Source: an uncultured Prevotellaceae bacterium (GTDB lineage: Bacteria > Bacteroidota > Bacteroidia > Bacteroidales > Bacteroidaceae). From it: DNA of 37,305 nucleotides. Numbering within the stretch: position 1 is the first letter of the stretch; each line of letters opens with the position of its first letter. The notes under the pieces were generated by a model. That model made no database searches and was not told the origin of the DNA. It saw only the letters and a list, made by a program, of their open reading frames with translations. Below, one piece after another: positions 8,074 to 15,976 of this stretch. The position numbers were made by a program, and so were the translations under genes. The stretch spans positions 1-37,305 of the forward strand of contig CACZIT010000031.1 of assembly GCA_902781315.1 (NCBI GenBank), given 5' to 3'.

Positions 8074-9084
8074 ATGCACAAAACAATGAAAAGACTGACG
8101 ATGACCATGCTGGCAACCCTGTTCGCAATGCTGGCCAGTGCACAGCAAGACCGACGGCAGGGCTGGATGGAGCCGCGCACCCTGCCGCGCGACAGCATCC
8201 GACTCAGCGACCCCTGCATTCTGGCCGACTATGCCACGCGCACCTACTACATGACGGGCACGGGCGGAATGCTATGGAAGAGCAAGGACCTGAACACGTG
8301 GACGGGACCCTACCGCGTGGCCGAGACCGACCCGCAGTCGTGGATGGGACCCCGCCCGCAAATCTGGGCAGCCGAGCTGCATCAGTACAAGGGCCGCTAC
8401 TACTATTTCGCCACGTTCACCAACAACGCCATCCGCATCGACTCCGTGCGCGGCAACGTCATTCCGCGGCGAGCCTCCCACGTGCTGGTGAGCGACCGAG
8501 CCGAAGGGCCCTATCGTCCGATGCAGGACAGCATCTACCTGAATCCGCAGCAGCCCACGCTCGACGGCACCTTCTGGGTGGAGCCCGACGGCACGCCCTA
8601 CATGGTCTACTGCGGCGAGTGGCTGCAGAACTGGAACGGCACGATGGAGTGCATTCGCCTGAAGCCAGACCTGAGCGGCACGGTGGGTGAGCCAACTGTG
8701 CTCTTCCGCGCGAAGGATGCACCGTGGAGTCACGAGGTGGAAGACGGCGTGGAAGGTCCCAACAAGGTGACCGACGGCCCCTACCTCTTCCGCACGAAGA
8801 CGGGGCGTCTGGGCATGATCTGGACTTCCTGGCGCGACGATGTCTACACGCAGGGCGTGGCCTATTCCGAGAGTGGCACCATCATGGGTCCCTGGATTCA
8901 CGAACCCGAACCCATCACACCGCCCAACCACGGCCACGGCATGCTCTTCAAGACCTTCGACGGGCGCTGGCTCATGTCGGTCCACAGCCACGACAGCAGC
9001 ACCAGCCGCTACGTGCGCAAGCCCTGTCTGTTCGAGGTCGACTTGAGTGGCGACCGCCTTGTGGTGGGGAAGAAAATAGAGTGA
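8074..9084 (+). CDS. Exported glycoside hydrolase family 43-like glycosidase
   Basis: GH43 enzymes are inverting five-bladed beta-propeller arabinofuranosidases, xylosidases or galactosidases. The 336-residue protein has a signal peptide (MKRLTMTMLATLFAMLASA, cleavage near residue 24). The three acidic residues expected of the family can be placed: D46 in LSDPCIL as general base, D164 in TLDGTFWVEPDG as pKa modulator, and E227 in DGVEGPNKVT as general acid. The segment WAAELHQYKGRYYYFATF is also typical. It lacks an accessory carbohydrate-binding domain. The start may be 8074 or the ATG at 8086; both leave the signal peptide intact. It is monocistronic with its own promoter. The substrate cannot be told from sequence, but the family points to plant or host glycan side chains. 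Confidence 0.85.
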   Translation: MHKTMKRLTMTMLATLFAMLASAQQDRRQGWMEPRTLPRDSIRLSDPCILADYATRTYYMTGTGGMLWKSKDLNTWTGPYRVAETDPQSWMGPRPQIWAAELHQYKGRYYYFATFTNNAIRIDSVRGNVIPRRASHVLVSDRAEGPYRPMQDSIYLNPQQPTLDGTFWVEPDGTPYMVYCGEWLQNWNGTMECIRLKPDLSGTVGEPTVLFRAKDAPWSHEVEDGVEGPNKVTDGPYLFRTKTGRLGMIWTSWRDDVYTQGVAYSESGTIMGPWIHEPEPITPPNHGHGMLFKTFDGRWLMSVHSHDSSTSRYVRKPCLFEVDLSGDRLVVGKKIE

Positions 9085-9109
9085 TTGTTGAGTTTTGCAG
9101 TGTGCACTT

Positions 9110-9140
9110 TTTGCCGTTTCCTATTTTTATTGTAATTTTG
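9110..9140 (+). promoter_or_regulatory. Consensus promoter almost touching the next start codon
   Basis: TTTG at 9110-9113, 19-nt spacer, TAATTTTG at 9133-9140. The ATG at 9149 starts 8 nt after the -7 box, so transcription would begin within a few bases of the start codon and the mRNA would be leaderless or nearly so. Confidence 0.7.
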
Positions 9141-9148
9141 CAGGCGTA

Positions 9149-11119
9149 ATGAGAATTTTTCAAATAATAGGAAAGGCTTTGCGCGCGGTTTTCAGACCCG
9201 TTGAGGCAAATGCAGTGACGTTTGTGGCGCTGTATGTGCTGGGTGTGGTGACCGCGTGGCTGACGGTGCCCAACACACCGTCGGGCAAACTCTACGACAA
9301 CCTCTACCTGGAACTGTTCCTCGACCTCTACCTGCTCTGCGTGGTGCTGTACCTCTTCGGGGCAAGGGGAGCCACCACCCGTCCCTCCAATAAGAAAAGG
9401 AAAGGCTGGAGGTGGGCGTCTGTCATCAAGTTCCTCGTCTGCTTCGTGCTCTATGCCGTGGCTCTTGCCGACGTCTATTGCTTTGAGAAGTACGGTTCGT
9501 CGCTGACGCCCTCGATGCTGATGCTTGTGGGCGAGACCGACAGCCGCGAAGCGGGCGAGTTCCTGAGTTCCGTCCTGCAATGGGACACGCTGACCAGTGG
9601 GGTGGGGTGGCTGTTGCTCATTGCGCTGGGGCATGGGATTGCGAGCAGGCTGAGCAGCCTCACCCCCAACCCCTCTCCGAGGGGAGAGGGGAGTGGTATG
9701 TCTTTTTGGCTGCGAACACCCAGGCTGGTCTCCCCTCCCTTGAGGGAGGGGCTGGGGGTAGGCCTCCTTTGCCTGCTGGTGTGGTCGGCCACGGCAAGTT
9801 GGAAAAACAAGCAGGGACTGTGGCGCCTGATGACGCTGCCCACCGTCGGGGCCGTCGAGAACGAAGTGACGCGCTACCACCGGGCCGAGCAGTATCAGCC
9901 CATCTACCGACTGGCGTTCAGCATACGTGCCAACCAACTGGCTGCGCGCCAGGTGGACCAGCTGATAGAGGCTGCTGAGGGGGTGACGGTGGACAGTTGC
10001 GCCTATACGTCGCCAACCATTGTGCTCATCATCGGCGAGAGCTACAACAAACATCATGCTCAGCTCTACGGCTACTACATGCCGACGACGCCGCGACAGG
10101 TGGCGCGTGAGAAGACCGGCCAGCTGGTGAAGTTCACTGATGTGGTGACGCCTTGGAATCTGACGAGTTTCGTATTCAAGCACATGCTGTCGACCCACGT
10201 CATCGGACAGGAGGGGTCGTGGAGCGACTATCCGCTCTTCCCCGAAGTGTTCAAGCGGGCGGGCTACGATGTGACGTTCCTCACCAACCAGTTCCTGACG
10301 AAGGCGGGCGAGGCTGTGTTCGATTTCTCCGGCGGATTCTTCCTGAACGACCCGCGCCTCTCGGCTGCTATGTTCGACCACCGCAACGAGAAGACCCACA
10401 TCTGGGACGACGGCCTGCTGAAGGAGTGGGACGAACTCAGTAGACCTACCCCCAGCAGACCCACCCCCCTGCCCCTCCCTGTGAGGGAGGGGAGTGATTA
10501 CTCTTCTCCCTCTCTCGTCATCTTCCACCTCTTGGGTCAGCACATGAACTACTACTCGCGCTACCCGAAGAAGCAGACCCACTTCACGGCCGACGACTAT
10601 CAGGAGTACCGCCCGAAAATGCCGGCGCACAGGAAGAAGCAACTGGTGTGGTACGACAATGCCACTCTCTACAACGACTCCATCGTCGACCAGATCATTC
10701 GCCGCTTCGAGCAGCAGGATGCCATCGTCATCTACATGCCCGACCACGGCGAGGAGGTGTTCGAGCCCGGACGCCTCGTCATCTGCCGCAACCATACCGA
10801 CGACATCGACTACCCGTTGGCCCACTACGAATACGAGGTGCCCTTCTGGGTGTGGTGTTCGAAGAAATACATTGCCGCGCGGCCTGAACTCTTTCGCCAG
10901 ATTCGCGCCGCCAAGGACCGGCCGATGATGACCGACGCGCTACCCCACATGCTGATGTATCTGGCTGGCATCCACTCGAAGGACTACCACCCGGAGTACA
11001 ACATTCTCTCGGAGAAGTATGAGGAGCAGCGCCCCCGACTGCTGAAGGGCATCGTCAACTACGACACGCTGACGCACGATATGAGCAGTAAGCGTTCGGC
11101 GAAGATACCGAGGAGGTGA
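9149..11119 (+). CDS. Membrane-anchored phosphoethanolamine-transferase-like protein (EptA/CptA type, alkaline-phosphatase fold)
   Basis: Family members move phosphoethanolamine from a phospholipid to lipid A or other envelope glycans on the periplasmic side. The 656-residue product has about five N-terminal membrane segments (for example NAVTFVALYVLGVVTAW, FLVCFVLYAVALADVY and VGWLLLIALGHGIA), followed by a periplasmic catalytic domain. Metal and nucleophile motifs are visible: IVLIIGESYNKHHAQLYGYY with nearby TTP (nucleophile Thr region), and IYMPDHGEEVFE with the DHGE metal ligands. I chose ATG 9149 because an in-frame upstream start (9095) would add 18 non-membrane residues lying across the promoter. 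Two palindromic repeats are translated in frame: 9658-9763 between membrane segments 4 and 5, and 10444-10500 in the catalytic domain. Substrate remains inferred. Confidence 0.8.
   Translation: MRIFQIIGKALRAVFRPVEANAVTFVALYVLGVVTAWLTVPNTPSGKLYDNLYLELFLDLYLLCVVLYLFGARGATTRPSNKKRKGWRWASVIKFLVCFVLYAVALADVYCFEKYGSSLTPSMLMLVGETDSREAGEFLSSVLQWDTLTSGVGWLLLIALGHGIASRLSSLTPNPSPRGEGSGMSFWLRTPRLVSPPLREGLGVGLLCLLVWSATASWKNKQGLWRLMTLPTVGAVENEVTRYHRAEQYQPIYRLAFSIRANQLAARQVDQLIEAAEGVTVDSCAYTSPTIVLIIGESYNKHHAQLYGYYMPTTPRQVAREKTGQLVKFTDVVTPWNLTSFVFKHMLSTHVIGQEGSWSDYPLFPEVFKRAGYDVTFLTNQFLTKAGEAVFDFSGGFFLNDPRLSAAMFDHRNEKTHIWDDGLLKEWDELSRPTPSRPTPLPLPVREGSDYSSPSLVIFHLLGQHMNYYSRYPKKQTHFTADDYQEYRPKMPAHRKKQLVWYDNATLYNDSIVDQIIRRFEQQDAIVIYMPDHGEEVFEPGRLVICRNHTDDIDYPLAHYEYEVPFWVWCSKKYIAARPELFRQIRAAKDRPMMTDALPHMLMYLAGIHSKDYHPEYNILSEKYEEQRPRLLKGIVNYDTLTHDMSSKRSAKIPRR
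9658..9763. repeat. C/G-rich inverted-repeat element inside a coding sequence
   Basis: The ends CCTCACCCCCAACCCCTC and GAGGGGCTGGGGGTAGGC are near-perfect inverted copies. Each end also has an internal hairpin (CTCTCCGAGGGGAGAG and CCCTCCCTTGAGGGAGGG). Its length keeps the host frame and it is translated as LTPNPSPRGEGSG to PPLREGLGVG, between two transmembrane segments. Confidence 0.85.
10444..10500. repeat. Second in-frame C/G-rich palindromic repeat in the same gene
   Basis: This stretch shares ACCTACCCCCAGC and CCCCTCCCTGTGAGGGAGGGG with the element at 9658-9763 and with copies at 13850, 17310 and 30484. It adds a proline-rich RPTPSRPTPLPLPVREG loop to the catalytic domain. Confidence 0.8.
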
Positions 11120-11130
11120 GTGTTGAGTGT

Positions 11131-11238
11131 AGAGTTCTTTCTGACGAAAGCGTCGCTGCGCGCCGAGCGGAGAGTTTAGAGTTTAGAGTTCTTTCTGACG
11201 AAAGCGTCGCTGCGCGCCGAGCGGAGAGTTTAGAGTAA
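11131..11238. repeat. Two tandem 54-bp repeats before an acyltransferase gene
   Basis: The units at 11131-11184 and 11185-11238 both read AGAGTTCTTTCTGACGAAAG, continue through CGCGCCGAGCGGAGAG, and end in TTTAGAG. On the complementary strand they resemble a shortened form of the 50-nt hairpin element at 13425, 16174, 16895 and 18134. They fill the gap between the preceding stop and the acyltransferase start. Confidence 0.85.
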
Positions 11239-11254
11239 ATAATTTAAAGTTGAG

Positions 11255-12328
11255 ATGAGAACGGAATTTCTGACAAGAGCTGAGTGCAACGCACTGCGCG
11301 GTGTGGCCATCCTGGGCATTGTGCTGCATAACTACTGCCACTGGCTGCCGGGCATCGTTCGCGAAAACGAATATCTCTTTCGCGCCAGCAACGCCAGCGG
11401 ACTGAGTGGCATCCTGTCGTCGCCCGACTGGAACCTGCCGCTCCACCTGCTGTCGTTCTTTGGCCACTACGGTGTGCCCGTGTTCCTCTTCCTGAGTGCC
11501 TACGGGCTGGTGATGAAATACGAGATGCGGCCTGGACTGCCGGGATTTGGCCGAAAGGGCATTCAGTTCCTGGGCTCCCACTTCATGAAACTGTTCCGCA
11601 TGATGATCATCGGCTTCGCGCTGTTCGTGCTGGTCGACGCTATCACGCCTGGCCGCCACCGCTACGAATTGCTCGACATCGTGGCACAGCTCGGCCTGTT
11701 CAACAACCTGCTGGAATATCCCGACGGCGTCGTAGGCCATCGTCACAGCGTCATCTGGCCTGGACCCTACTGGTTCTTCGGACTCATGATGCAGCTCTAC
11801 ATCATCTACCGCGTGTTGCTCTACCGCCGCCACTGGGGCTGGACGGTGGGCCTGATGGCGGTGTGCACGCTGGTGCAGATGTTCTGTGGCCCCGAGAGCA
11901 CCGAACTCTACCGCCTGCGCTACAACTTCGTAGGCAGCATGCTGCCCTTCGGCTACGGACTGCTCTGTGCCCGCATGCCCATGCAGATGCCGCGCGGCTA
12001 CAACTGGCTGTTCGGGCTCGTCTCGCTCTGGTTCATCTATTCGCTCAGCATGGGCTACACGGGCTGGTTCTTCGTGCCGCTGTTCGTCTGTTCGGCAGGC
12101 TTTTGCCTGGTGAAGGTCACGCCGCAGTGGCTCCTGCAGCCGCTCACGTGGCTTGGCGGCATCTCGGCAGCCCTCTTCGTCCTGCACCCCATCACGCGCA
12201 AGGTTCTCATCCCAATCAGCCGCCACGACGGCCTCTACACAGGTCTCGCCCTCTACGTCGTCGCCTCGCTGGTGCTGGCCTGGCTGATGAGCGACTTGAT
12301 AACGGGAAAGAACAAAGGCAAATCATAA
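11255..12328 (+). CDS. Acyltransferase family 3 membrane protein (OatA/NodX-like)
   Basis: Acyltransferase-3 proteins are about ten-helix inner-membrane enzymes that O-acetylate or O-acylate envelope sugars. The 357-residue protein begins NALRGVAILGIVLHNYCHWL, containing the early conserved R and H of the first helix, and has the second-helix motif FGHYGVPVFLFLSAYGLVMKYE. About nine further hydrophobic segments follow, ending in ALYVVASLVLAWLMSDLI. No SGNH domain is attached. It follows the phosphoethanolamine-transferase-like gene by 135 bp of repeats and precedes a second acyltransferase by 39 bp. The acceptor is unknown; the surrounding genes suggest a cell-surface glycan. Confidence 0.85.
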   Translation: MRTEFLTRAECNALRGVAILGIVLHNYCHWLPGIVRENEYLFRASNASGLSGILSSPDWNLPLHLLSFFGHYGVPVFLFLSAYGLVMKYEMRPGLPGFGRKGIQFLGSHFMKLFRMMIIGFALFVLVDAITPGRHRYELLDIVAQLGLFNNLLEYPDGVVGHRHSVIWPGPYWFFGLMMQLYIIYRVLLYRRHWGWTVGLMAVCTLVQMFCGPESTELYRLRYNFVGSMLPFGYGLLCARMPMQMPRGYNWLFGLVSLWFIYSLSMGYTGWFFVPLFVCSAGFCLVKVTPQWLLQPLTWLGGISAALFVLHPITRKVLIPISRHDGLYTGLALYVVASLVLAWLMSDLITGKNKGKS

Positions 12329-12367
12329 ACTATTCACTATCCACTATTCACTATTCACTAAGAAGAA

Positions 12368-13408
12368 ATGATAGAGTTTGCCAACCTGAGCCGCTACCGC
12401 AGTGAACTGATGGGTGTCGCCATGATAGCCATCATCCTGTTCCACATCCCTCTGGGGCGTGCCGATGCCTTCTTTGGCCTTCATCGGTTGGGCAACGTCG
12501 GTGTCGACATATTCTTCTTCCTCAGTGGCATGGGCCTCTGGTTCGCGTGGGGGAAGAGGGGTGAGTTTCTTCCCTTCTACCACCGCCGCTTTGCCCGCCT
12601 CATGCCGGCTTGGCTCGTGATGGCCAGTCTGTTCTACGTGCCCGACTTCCTCGGTCCGCGCAAGTACAGCCCCACGCTGCCGAACCTGTTGGGCGACATC
12701 ACGCTGAACCTCGACTTCTGGCGCTACGACGAGCTCACGTTCTGGTATATTCCCGCCATCATGGCGTTCTACCTCGTGGCACCGTTCTACATGGAACTCA
12801 TCCGGCGCTATCCCCTCTATCGCTGGCTGCCCGTGCTGGCCGTCATGTGGTGCGTCTGCGTGCAGTGGGTGGTACCCATCCATCAGGCTGTGGGCCATCT
12901 GGAAATCTTCTGGAGCCGCGTGCCCATCTTCTTCCTCGGCATCAACATCGGTGAACAGGTGCAGCAGAAGCAGTCGCTCGACCGCTCGGCCCTGTGGCTC
13001 CTGCTGCTGTTCTTCGTCGCCTCCTTTGCGGCCTGCCTCTATCTGGAGCAGGTGCGCCACGGCAAGTTTCCGCTCTTCGCTGAGCGCATGCTCTACATCC
13101 CCATGACCGTCTCCGCACTCCTGCTGCTCGGCCGCCTCTTCGAGTTCGTCGCAGCCCACTGGTCCCGCCATGCCTCGTGGCTGTTGCGTCCCCTGGCCTT
13201 CGTCGGCACCATCTCGCTCGAGACCTACCTCATCCACGTCCACTTCGTCATGAAGCCCATTGCCCAGTACCACCTCGGCTACTGGCCCACCTTCCTCCTC
13301 ACCGTCGTCATCTCCCTCCCCCTGGCATGGCTTCTGCATCAATTGACGAAGCCAATAGTCAACTTCCTCTCCCCTCATCAATCAAAATCCGTAAATCGAA
13401 AATCATAA
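12368..13408 (+). CDS. Acyltransferase family 3 membrane protein, second copy
   Basis: This 346-residue protein belongs to the same family as its upstream neighbour but is divergent from it. Helix one contains LMGVAMIAIILFHIPLGRAD with the family histidine, and helix two has LGNVGVDIFFFLSGMGLWFAWGK. Later segments such as RYDELTFWYIPAIMAFYLVAPF and LAFVGTISLETYLIHVHFVM match the usual C-terminal half. Two different acyltransferases in a row suggest two modifications or two acceptors rather than a recent duplication. The 39-bp gap upstream is made of the same TTCACTATTCACT-type repeat seen at 6665-6840. Confidence 0.85.
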   Translation: MIEFANLSRYRSELMGVAMIAIILFHIPLGRADAFFGLHRLGNVGVDIFFFLSGMGLWFAWGKRGEFLPFYHRRFARLMPAWLVMASLFYVPDFLGPRKYSPTLPNLLGDITLNLDFWRYDELTFWYIPAIMAFYLVAPFYMELIRRYPLYRWLPVLAVMWCVCVQWVVPIHQAVGHLEIFWSRVPIFFLGINIGEQVQQKQSLDRSALWLLLLFFVASFAACLYLEQVRHGKFPLFAERMLYIPMTVSALLLLGRLFEFVAAHWSRHASWLLRPLAFVGTISLETYLIHVHFVMKPIAQYHLGYWPTFLLTVVISLPLAWLLHQLTKPIVNFLSPHQSKSVNRKS

Positions 13409-13424
13409 ATAATAGTTCTCTTAA

Positions 13425-13474
13425 CTCTCCGCTCGACCCGCAGGGACGCTTTCGTAGCGAAGCGGAGAAAGAAC
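13425..13474 (+). repeat. 50-nt hairpin element, copy 1
   Basis: It starts CTCTCCGCTCGACCCGCAGG and ends AGCGGAGAAAGAAC. The ends pair (CTCCGCT with AGCGGAG) and the middle holds a CGCTTTCGTAGCG hairpin. Near-identical 50-nt copies lie at 16174-16223, 16895-16944 (inside a gene) and 18134-18183 (reverse). Flanks are ACTCTCAACTCTAAACT-type linkers running to the next start at 13527. Confidence 0.9.
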
Positions 13475-13526
13475 TCTCAACTTTAAAACAGTCTCTCAAC
13501 TCTAAACTCTCAACTCTAAACTAAAA

Positions 13527-14438
13527 ATGTCCCCTCTCTTCCGCCTCATCCGTCCCAAGCAGTGGATCAAGAACTTCTTCGTCTTCCTGCCGCTGTTCTT
13601 CGGGGGTAGTCTGCTCGACACGCAGCGCCTCATCGCGGCCTTCCTCACGTTTCTGGCCTTCTGCTTCGCCGCCAGCAGCATCTATTGCTTCAACGACCTC
13701 GTCGATGTCGAAGCCGACCGCCGCCACCCCGTAAAGTGCAAGCGCCCCATCGCTGCCGGACTCATCTCGAAGCGCCAGGCCTACTCGCTCATGGCCCTGC
13801 TCTTCGTCCTCTCCATGCTGACCATCAGCCTCTTGGCCTTTTGGGTAAGGCCATCTACTCCCCTCGCCTTTTGGAGAGGGGGCGGGGGTGAGGCTGCCAT
13901 CATCCTTTTCTACTGGCTCCTGAACCTCGCCTACTGTGCCGAGCTCAAGGACCACGCCATCGTTGATGTCTGCATCATCGCCTTCGGCTTCGTCCTGCGC
14001 ATTCTTGCCGGTGGTCTCGCCACGGACACCGTGCTCTCGCAGTGGATTGTGCTCATGACATTCCTGCTCACGCTGTTCCTCTCCTTTGCCAAGCGCCGCG
14101 ACGATGTGCTTCGCATGCAGCACACCGGTGAGGCACCGCGCCGCAACACCTCGCGCTACAACCTGACCTTCGTCAACCAGGCCATCACTATCACCGGCTC
14201 CGTCACGCTCGTCTGCTACATCATGTACACCGTCTCGCCCGAGGTCACGGCCCACTTCCGCACGCACCACCTCTACCTCACCTCCATCTTCGTCCTCGTC
14301 GGCCTGCTGCGCTACATCCAGATTGCCGTCGTCGACGAGCAGAGCGGCGACCCCACGAAGGTCATCCTGCGCGACCGTCCCACCCAGCTCATCGTCCTCG
14401 GTTGGCTCCTGGCCTTCCTGGTAATCATTTACCTTTGA
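13527..14438 (+). CDS. UbiA-family polyprenyl-phosphate phosphoribosyltransferase (DPPR synthase-like)
   Basis: Enzymes of this branch attach 5-phosphoribose from PRPP to a polyprenyl phosphate in the inner membrane, the first step to lipid-linked ribose or arabinose. The 303-residue protein starts LIRPKQWIKNFFVFLPLFFG and has the metal/diphosphate motif NDLVDVEAD at residues 56-64, followed by RRHPVKCKRPIAAG. The second motif region LAYCAELKDHAIVDVCIIAF continues with FVLRILAGGLAT. This layout follows mycobacterial Rv3806c (UbiA) and not ubiquinone or menaquinone prenyltransferases. A palindromic repeat at 13850-13895 adds a short WVRPSTPLAFWRGGGGEA loop between helices. The downstream HAD phosphatase and GtrA protein support the pentose-lipid assignment. 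Confidence 0.85.
   Translation: MSPLFRLIRPKQWIKNFFVFLPLFFGGSLLDTQRLIAAFLTFLAFCFAASSIYCFNDLVDVEADRRHPVKCKRPIAAGLISKRQAYSLMALLFVLSMLTISLLAFWVRPSTPLAFWRGGGGEAAIILFYWLLNLAYCAELKDHAIVDVCIIAFGFVLRILAGGLATDTVLSQWIVLMTFLLTLFLSFAKRRDDVLRMQHTGEAPRRNTSRYNLTFVNQAITITGSVTLVCYIMYTVSPEVTAHFRTHHLYLTSIFVLVGLLRYIQIAVVDEQSGDPTKVILRDRPTQLIVLGWLLAFLVIIYL
13850..13895. repeat. In-frame palindromic repeat inside the UbiA-type gene
   Basis: The segment includes GGCCTTTTGGGTAAGGCC and CTCCCCTCGCCTTTTGGAGA followed by GGGGGCGGGGGTGAGGC, related to the C/G-rich element at 9658-9763. It encodes a Pro/Gly-rich loop between two hydrophobic helices and does not disrupt the frame. Confidence 0.75.
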
Positions 14439-14441
14439 TAA

Positions 14442-14585
14442 AGGGTTTAAAGGGCTTAAAGGGGAGTGAAAGGGCTTAAAGGGGATAAAAGTCCCGTAGG
14501 GACGAGATAAGGATAGCCAGCCAATTCATTGGCTGGTTAGCGGCCCACCTTTTTATAATAATGCGTGCCTTTAGGTACGCGACAT
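14442..14585. repeat. AAAGGG-run array plus half of the MITE-like element
   Basis: From 14442 to 14490 G-runs alternate with TTAAA or GTGAA linkers. From 14491 the sequence follows the left half of the ~215-bp element: GTCCCGTAGGGACGAGATAA, then AGCCAGCCAATTCATTGGCT, then GCGTGCCTTTAGGTACGCGACAT. The right half present at 18343-18552 and 36898-37112 is missing. A further AAAGGGG run follows at about 14601-14620. No gene is seen between 14439 and 14665. Confidence 0.8.
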
Positions 14586-14665
14586 GGCGTGTTTTCTTAC
14601 AGGGCTTAAAGGGGGGTGGAGGAAACTTTAGTATAAAGAAAAATGAAAGAATAATTTAAGAATAT

Positions 14666-14815
14666 ATGGAAAAGAATTTTTATTTTGAGAACATTATTGC
14701 TTGGCAGAAAGCCCATGCATTTGTGCTACAGGTGTATACGCTGATAAAACGATATTCGTTTTCTGGTTTCTCAATTCCTATGCGAAAGGCATCCAGAACA
14801 ACGGAATCAAAGACT
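14666..14815 (+). pseudogene. Truncated four-helix-bundle (S23/IVP-like) protein remnant
   Basis: The first 30 residues (FYFENIIAWQKAHAFVLQVY, then TLIKRY) match the first helix of the S23/23S rRNA-intervening-sequence four-helix-bundle family, normally about 115-125 residues. After this only a short, possibly deleted piece (FSGFSIPMRKAS) resembles the second helix. The rest of the frame reads into AAAGGG-type repeat DNA and then overlaps the next gene, so the protein cannot fold as a four-helix bundle. These genes often travel with rRNA introns or as stand-alone cargo; none of that context is present here. Confidence 0.6.
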
Positions 14816-14856
14816 AATGCCCCCTTCCACTCCCCTTTAAACCCATTAAACCCATT

Positions 14857-15540
14857 ATGCCCTCTTCCCTCCAAAACATTTCTGCTTTCGATTTCGACGG
14901 CACGCTGACCACTCGCGACACGCTGCTGCTCTTCATCCGCCACGCCCGCGGGTGGTGGGCACTCTTTGGCGGCCTGTTGCTCTTCAGTCCGCTGCTCGTG
15001 CTGATGAAACTGCACCTCGCCGACAACGGGCGCACGAAGGAACGGCTCTTCCGCCACTACTTCCGCGGCATGCTTGAGCGCGACTTCGATGCGCTCTGCC
15101 AGTCGTTCGCCCGCAGCCACACCCACGTCCTGCGCACCGCCGGTCTGCGCACCATCCAGCAGGCCCTCGACCGTGGCGACCGCGTCGTCATTCTCTCGGC
15201 CAGCATCGACCGCTGGGTCGAAGCCTGCTTGCGGCCGTTCCTGGTTTCCAGTTCCCAGTTTCAAGTCCTGGGCACCGAGATTGAAGTCGTCGACGGTCGC
15301 CTCACCGGTCGCTTCGCCACCCCCAACTGCTACGGCCCCGAAAAGGTCCGCCGCCTAAAAGAGTTCCTGAAAAAAGTCTCCCCTCGGGGAGATGTAGAGG
15401 GGGCCACAAAAGTCTCCCTTCGGGGAGATGTAGAGGGGGCCTTAGAGGGGACTCCCTTCATCATCGCCTATGGCGACAGCCGTGGCGACAAAGAACTTTT
15501 AGCCTATGCAGATGAATCGCATTACAAACCATTTCGATAA
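14857..15540 (+). CDS. HAD-IB family phosphatase, probable polyprenyl-phospho-pentose 5-phosphatase
   Basis: The 227-residue protein has the HAD motifs in order: motif I FDFDGTLT (nucleophile D12, acid D14), motif II ILSAS near residue 113, a lysine in GPEKVRRLKEF, and motif IV YGDSRGDKELL near residue 208. The LLAYADESHYKPF ending is typical of IB enzymes. Lying between the phosphoribosyltransferase and GtrA, it could remove the 5-phosphate from the polyprenyl-phosphoribose intermediate; that is inference from order, since mycobacteria use a PAP2-type enzyme. Residues about 173-196 are two 12-residue repeats encoded by a tandem 36-nt palindromic element (15372-15443), placed just before motif IV. 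It overlaps the next gene by 35 nt. Confidence 0.8.
   Translation: MPSSLQNISAFDFDGTLTTRDTLLLFIRHARGWWALFGGLLLFSPLLVLMKLHLADNGRTKERLFRHYFRGMLERDFDALCQSFARSHTHVLRTAGLRTIQQALDRGDRVVILSASIDRWVEACLRPFLVSSSQFQVLGTEIEVVDGRLTGRFATPNCYGPEKVRRLKEFLKKVSPRGDVEGATKVSLRGDVEGALEGTPFIIAYGDSRGDKELLAYADESHYKPFR
15372..15443. repeat. Two tandem 36-nt palindromic repeats inside the HAD gene
   Basis: Units 15372-15407 and 15408-15443 each read AAAAGTCTCCC, a CTCGGGGAG-type hairpin and ATGTAGAGGGGGCC. They encode KVSPRGDVEGAT and KVSLRGDVEGAL. Being exactly 36 nt they keep the frame however many copies are present. Confidence 0.85.
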
Positions 15541-15976
15541 GGAGCGGCGGGGCGAAATCCTGCGCTTCGGCATCGTCGGCGTGCTGGCCGTCGCCATCCA
15601 GTATGGCGTCTACCTGCTCCTCGTCTGGCTCTTTACCGACCAGGCCATGACACCCTCCCAGAGCTACTACCGTGGCGGCTTCGGCGGCGAGTACTTCCCG
15701 CTGCTGGCCAATTGGTTTGCCTACGTCGTCAGTTTCCTCTTCAACTACGCCGCCTCCACTCGCTACACCTTCCGCGTACATTCGACAGCCCGTCGCGGTG
15801 CCGGCTTCACGTTGGCCCACCTCGTCAACTTCCTCCTGCAGACCGTGTTGCTGGCCCTCTTCCTCCGCCTCGGACTCTCGAAGCCCGTAGCCATGATCCC
15901 CGTCTTCGCCATCTGCGTCCCCATCAACTTCCTGCTAGTCAGAAGGGCCCTAAAGAAGCCAACCCCCGGCCCCTAA
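15506..15976 (+). CDS. GtrA-family membrane protein (putative polyprenyl-phosphate-sugar flippase)
   Basis: GtrA proteins are four-helix inner-membrane proteins linked to the movement of polyprenyl-phosphate sugars across the membrane; Rv3789 is the relative in arabinan synthesis. The 156-residue protein begins with the family segment EILRFGIVGVLAVAIQYGVY and has the second conserved stretch SFLFNYAASTRYTFR, with two further hydrophobic helices. It starts 35 nt inside the HAD gene, so the two are coupled. Its last codons are already C-rich repeat-like sequence (RRALKKPTPGP), followed directly by repeat DNA. Confidence 0.85.
   Translation: MQMNRITNHFDKERRGEILRFGIVGVLAVAIQYGVYLLLVWLFTDQAMTPSQSYYRGGFGGEYFPLLANWFAYVVSFLFNYAASTRYTFRVHSTARRGAGFTLAHLVNFLLQTVLLALFLRLGLSKPVAMIPVFAICVPINFLLVRRALKKPTPGP

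Noticed and set aside
9658-9763. Sequencing or assembly error producing repeats inside genes
   Set aside because: At least nine separate inserts in five genes all keep the frame, which random error would not do. Read-level confirmation is still not possible here.
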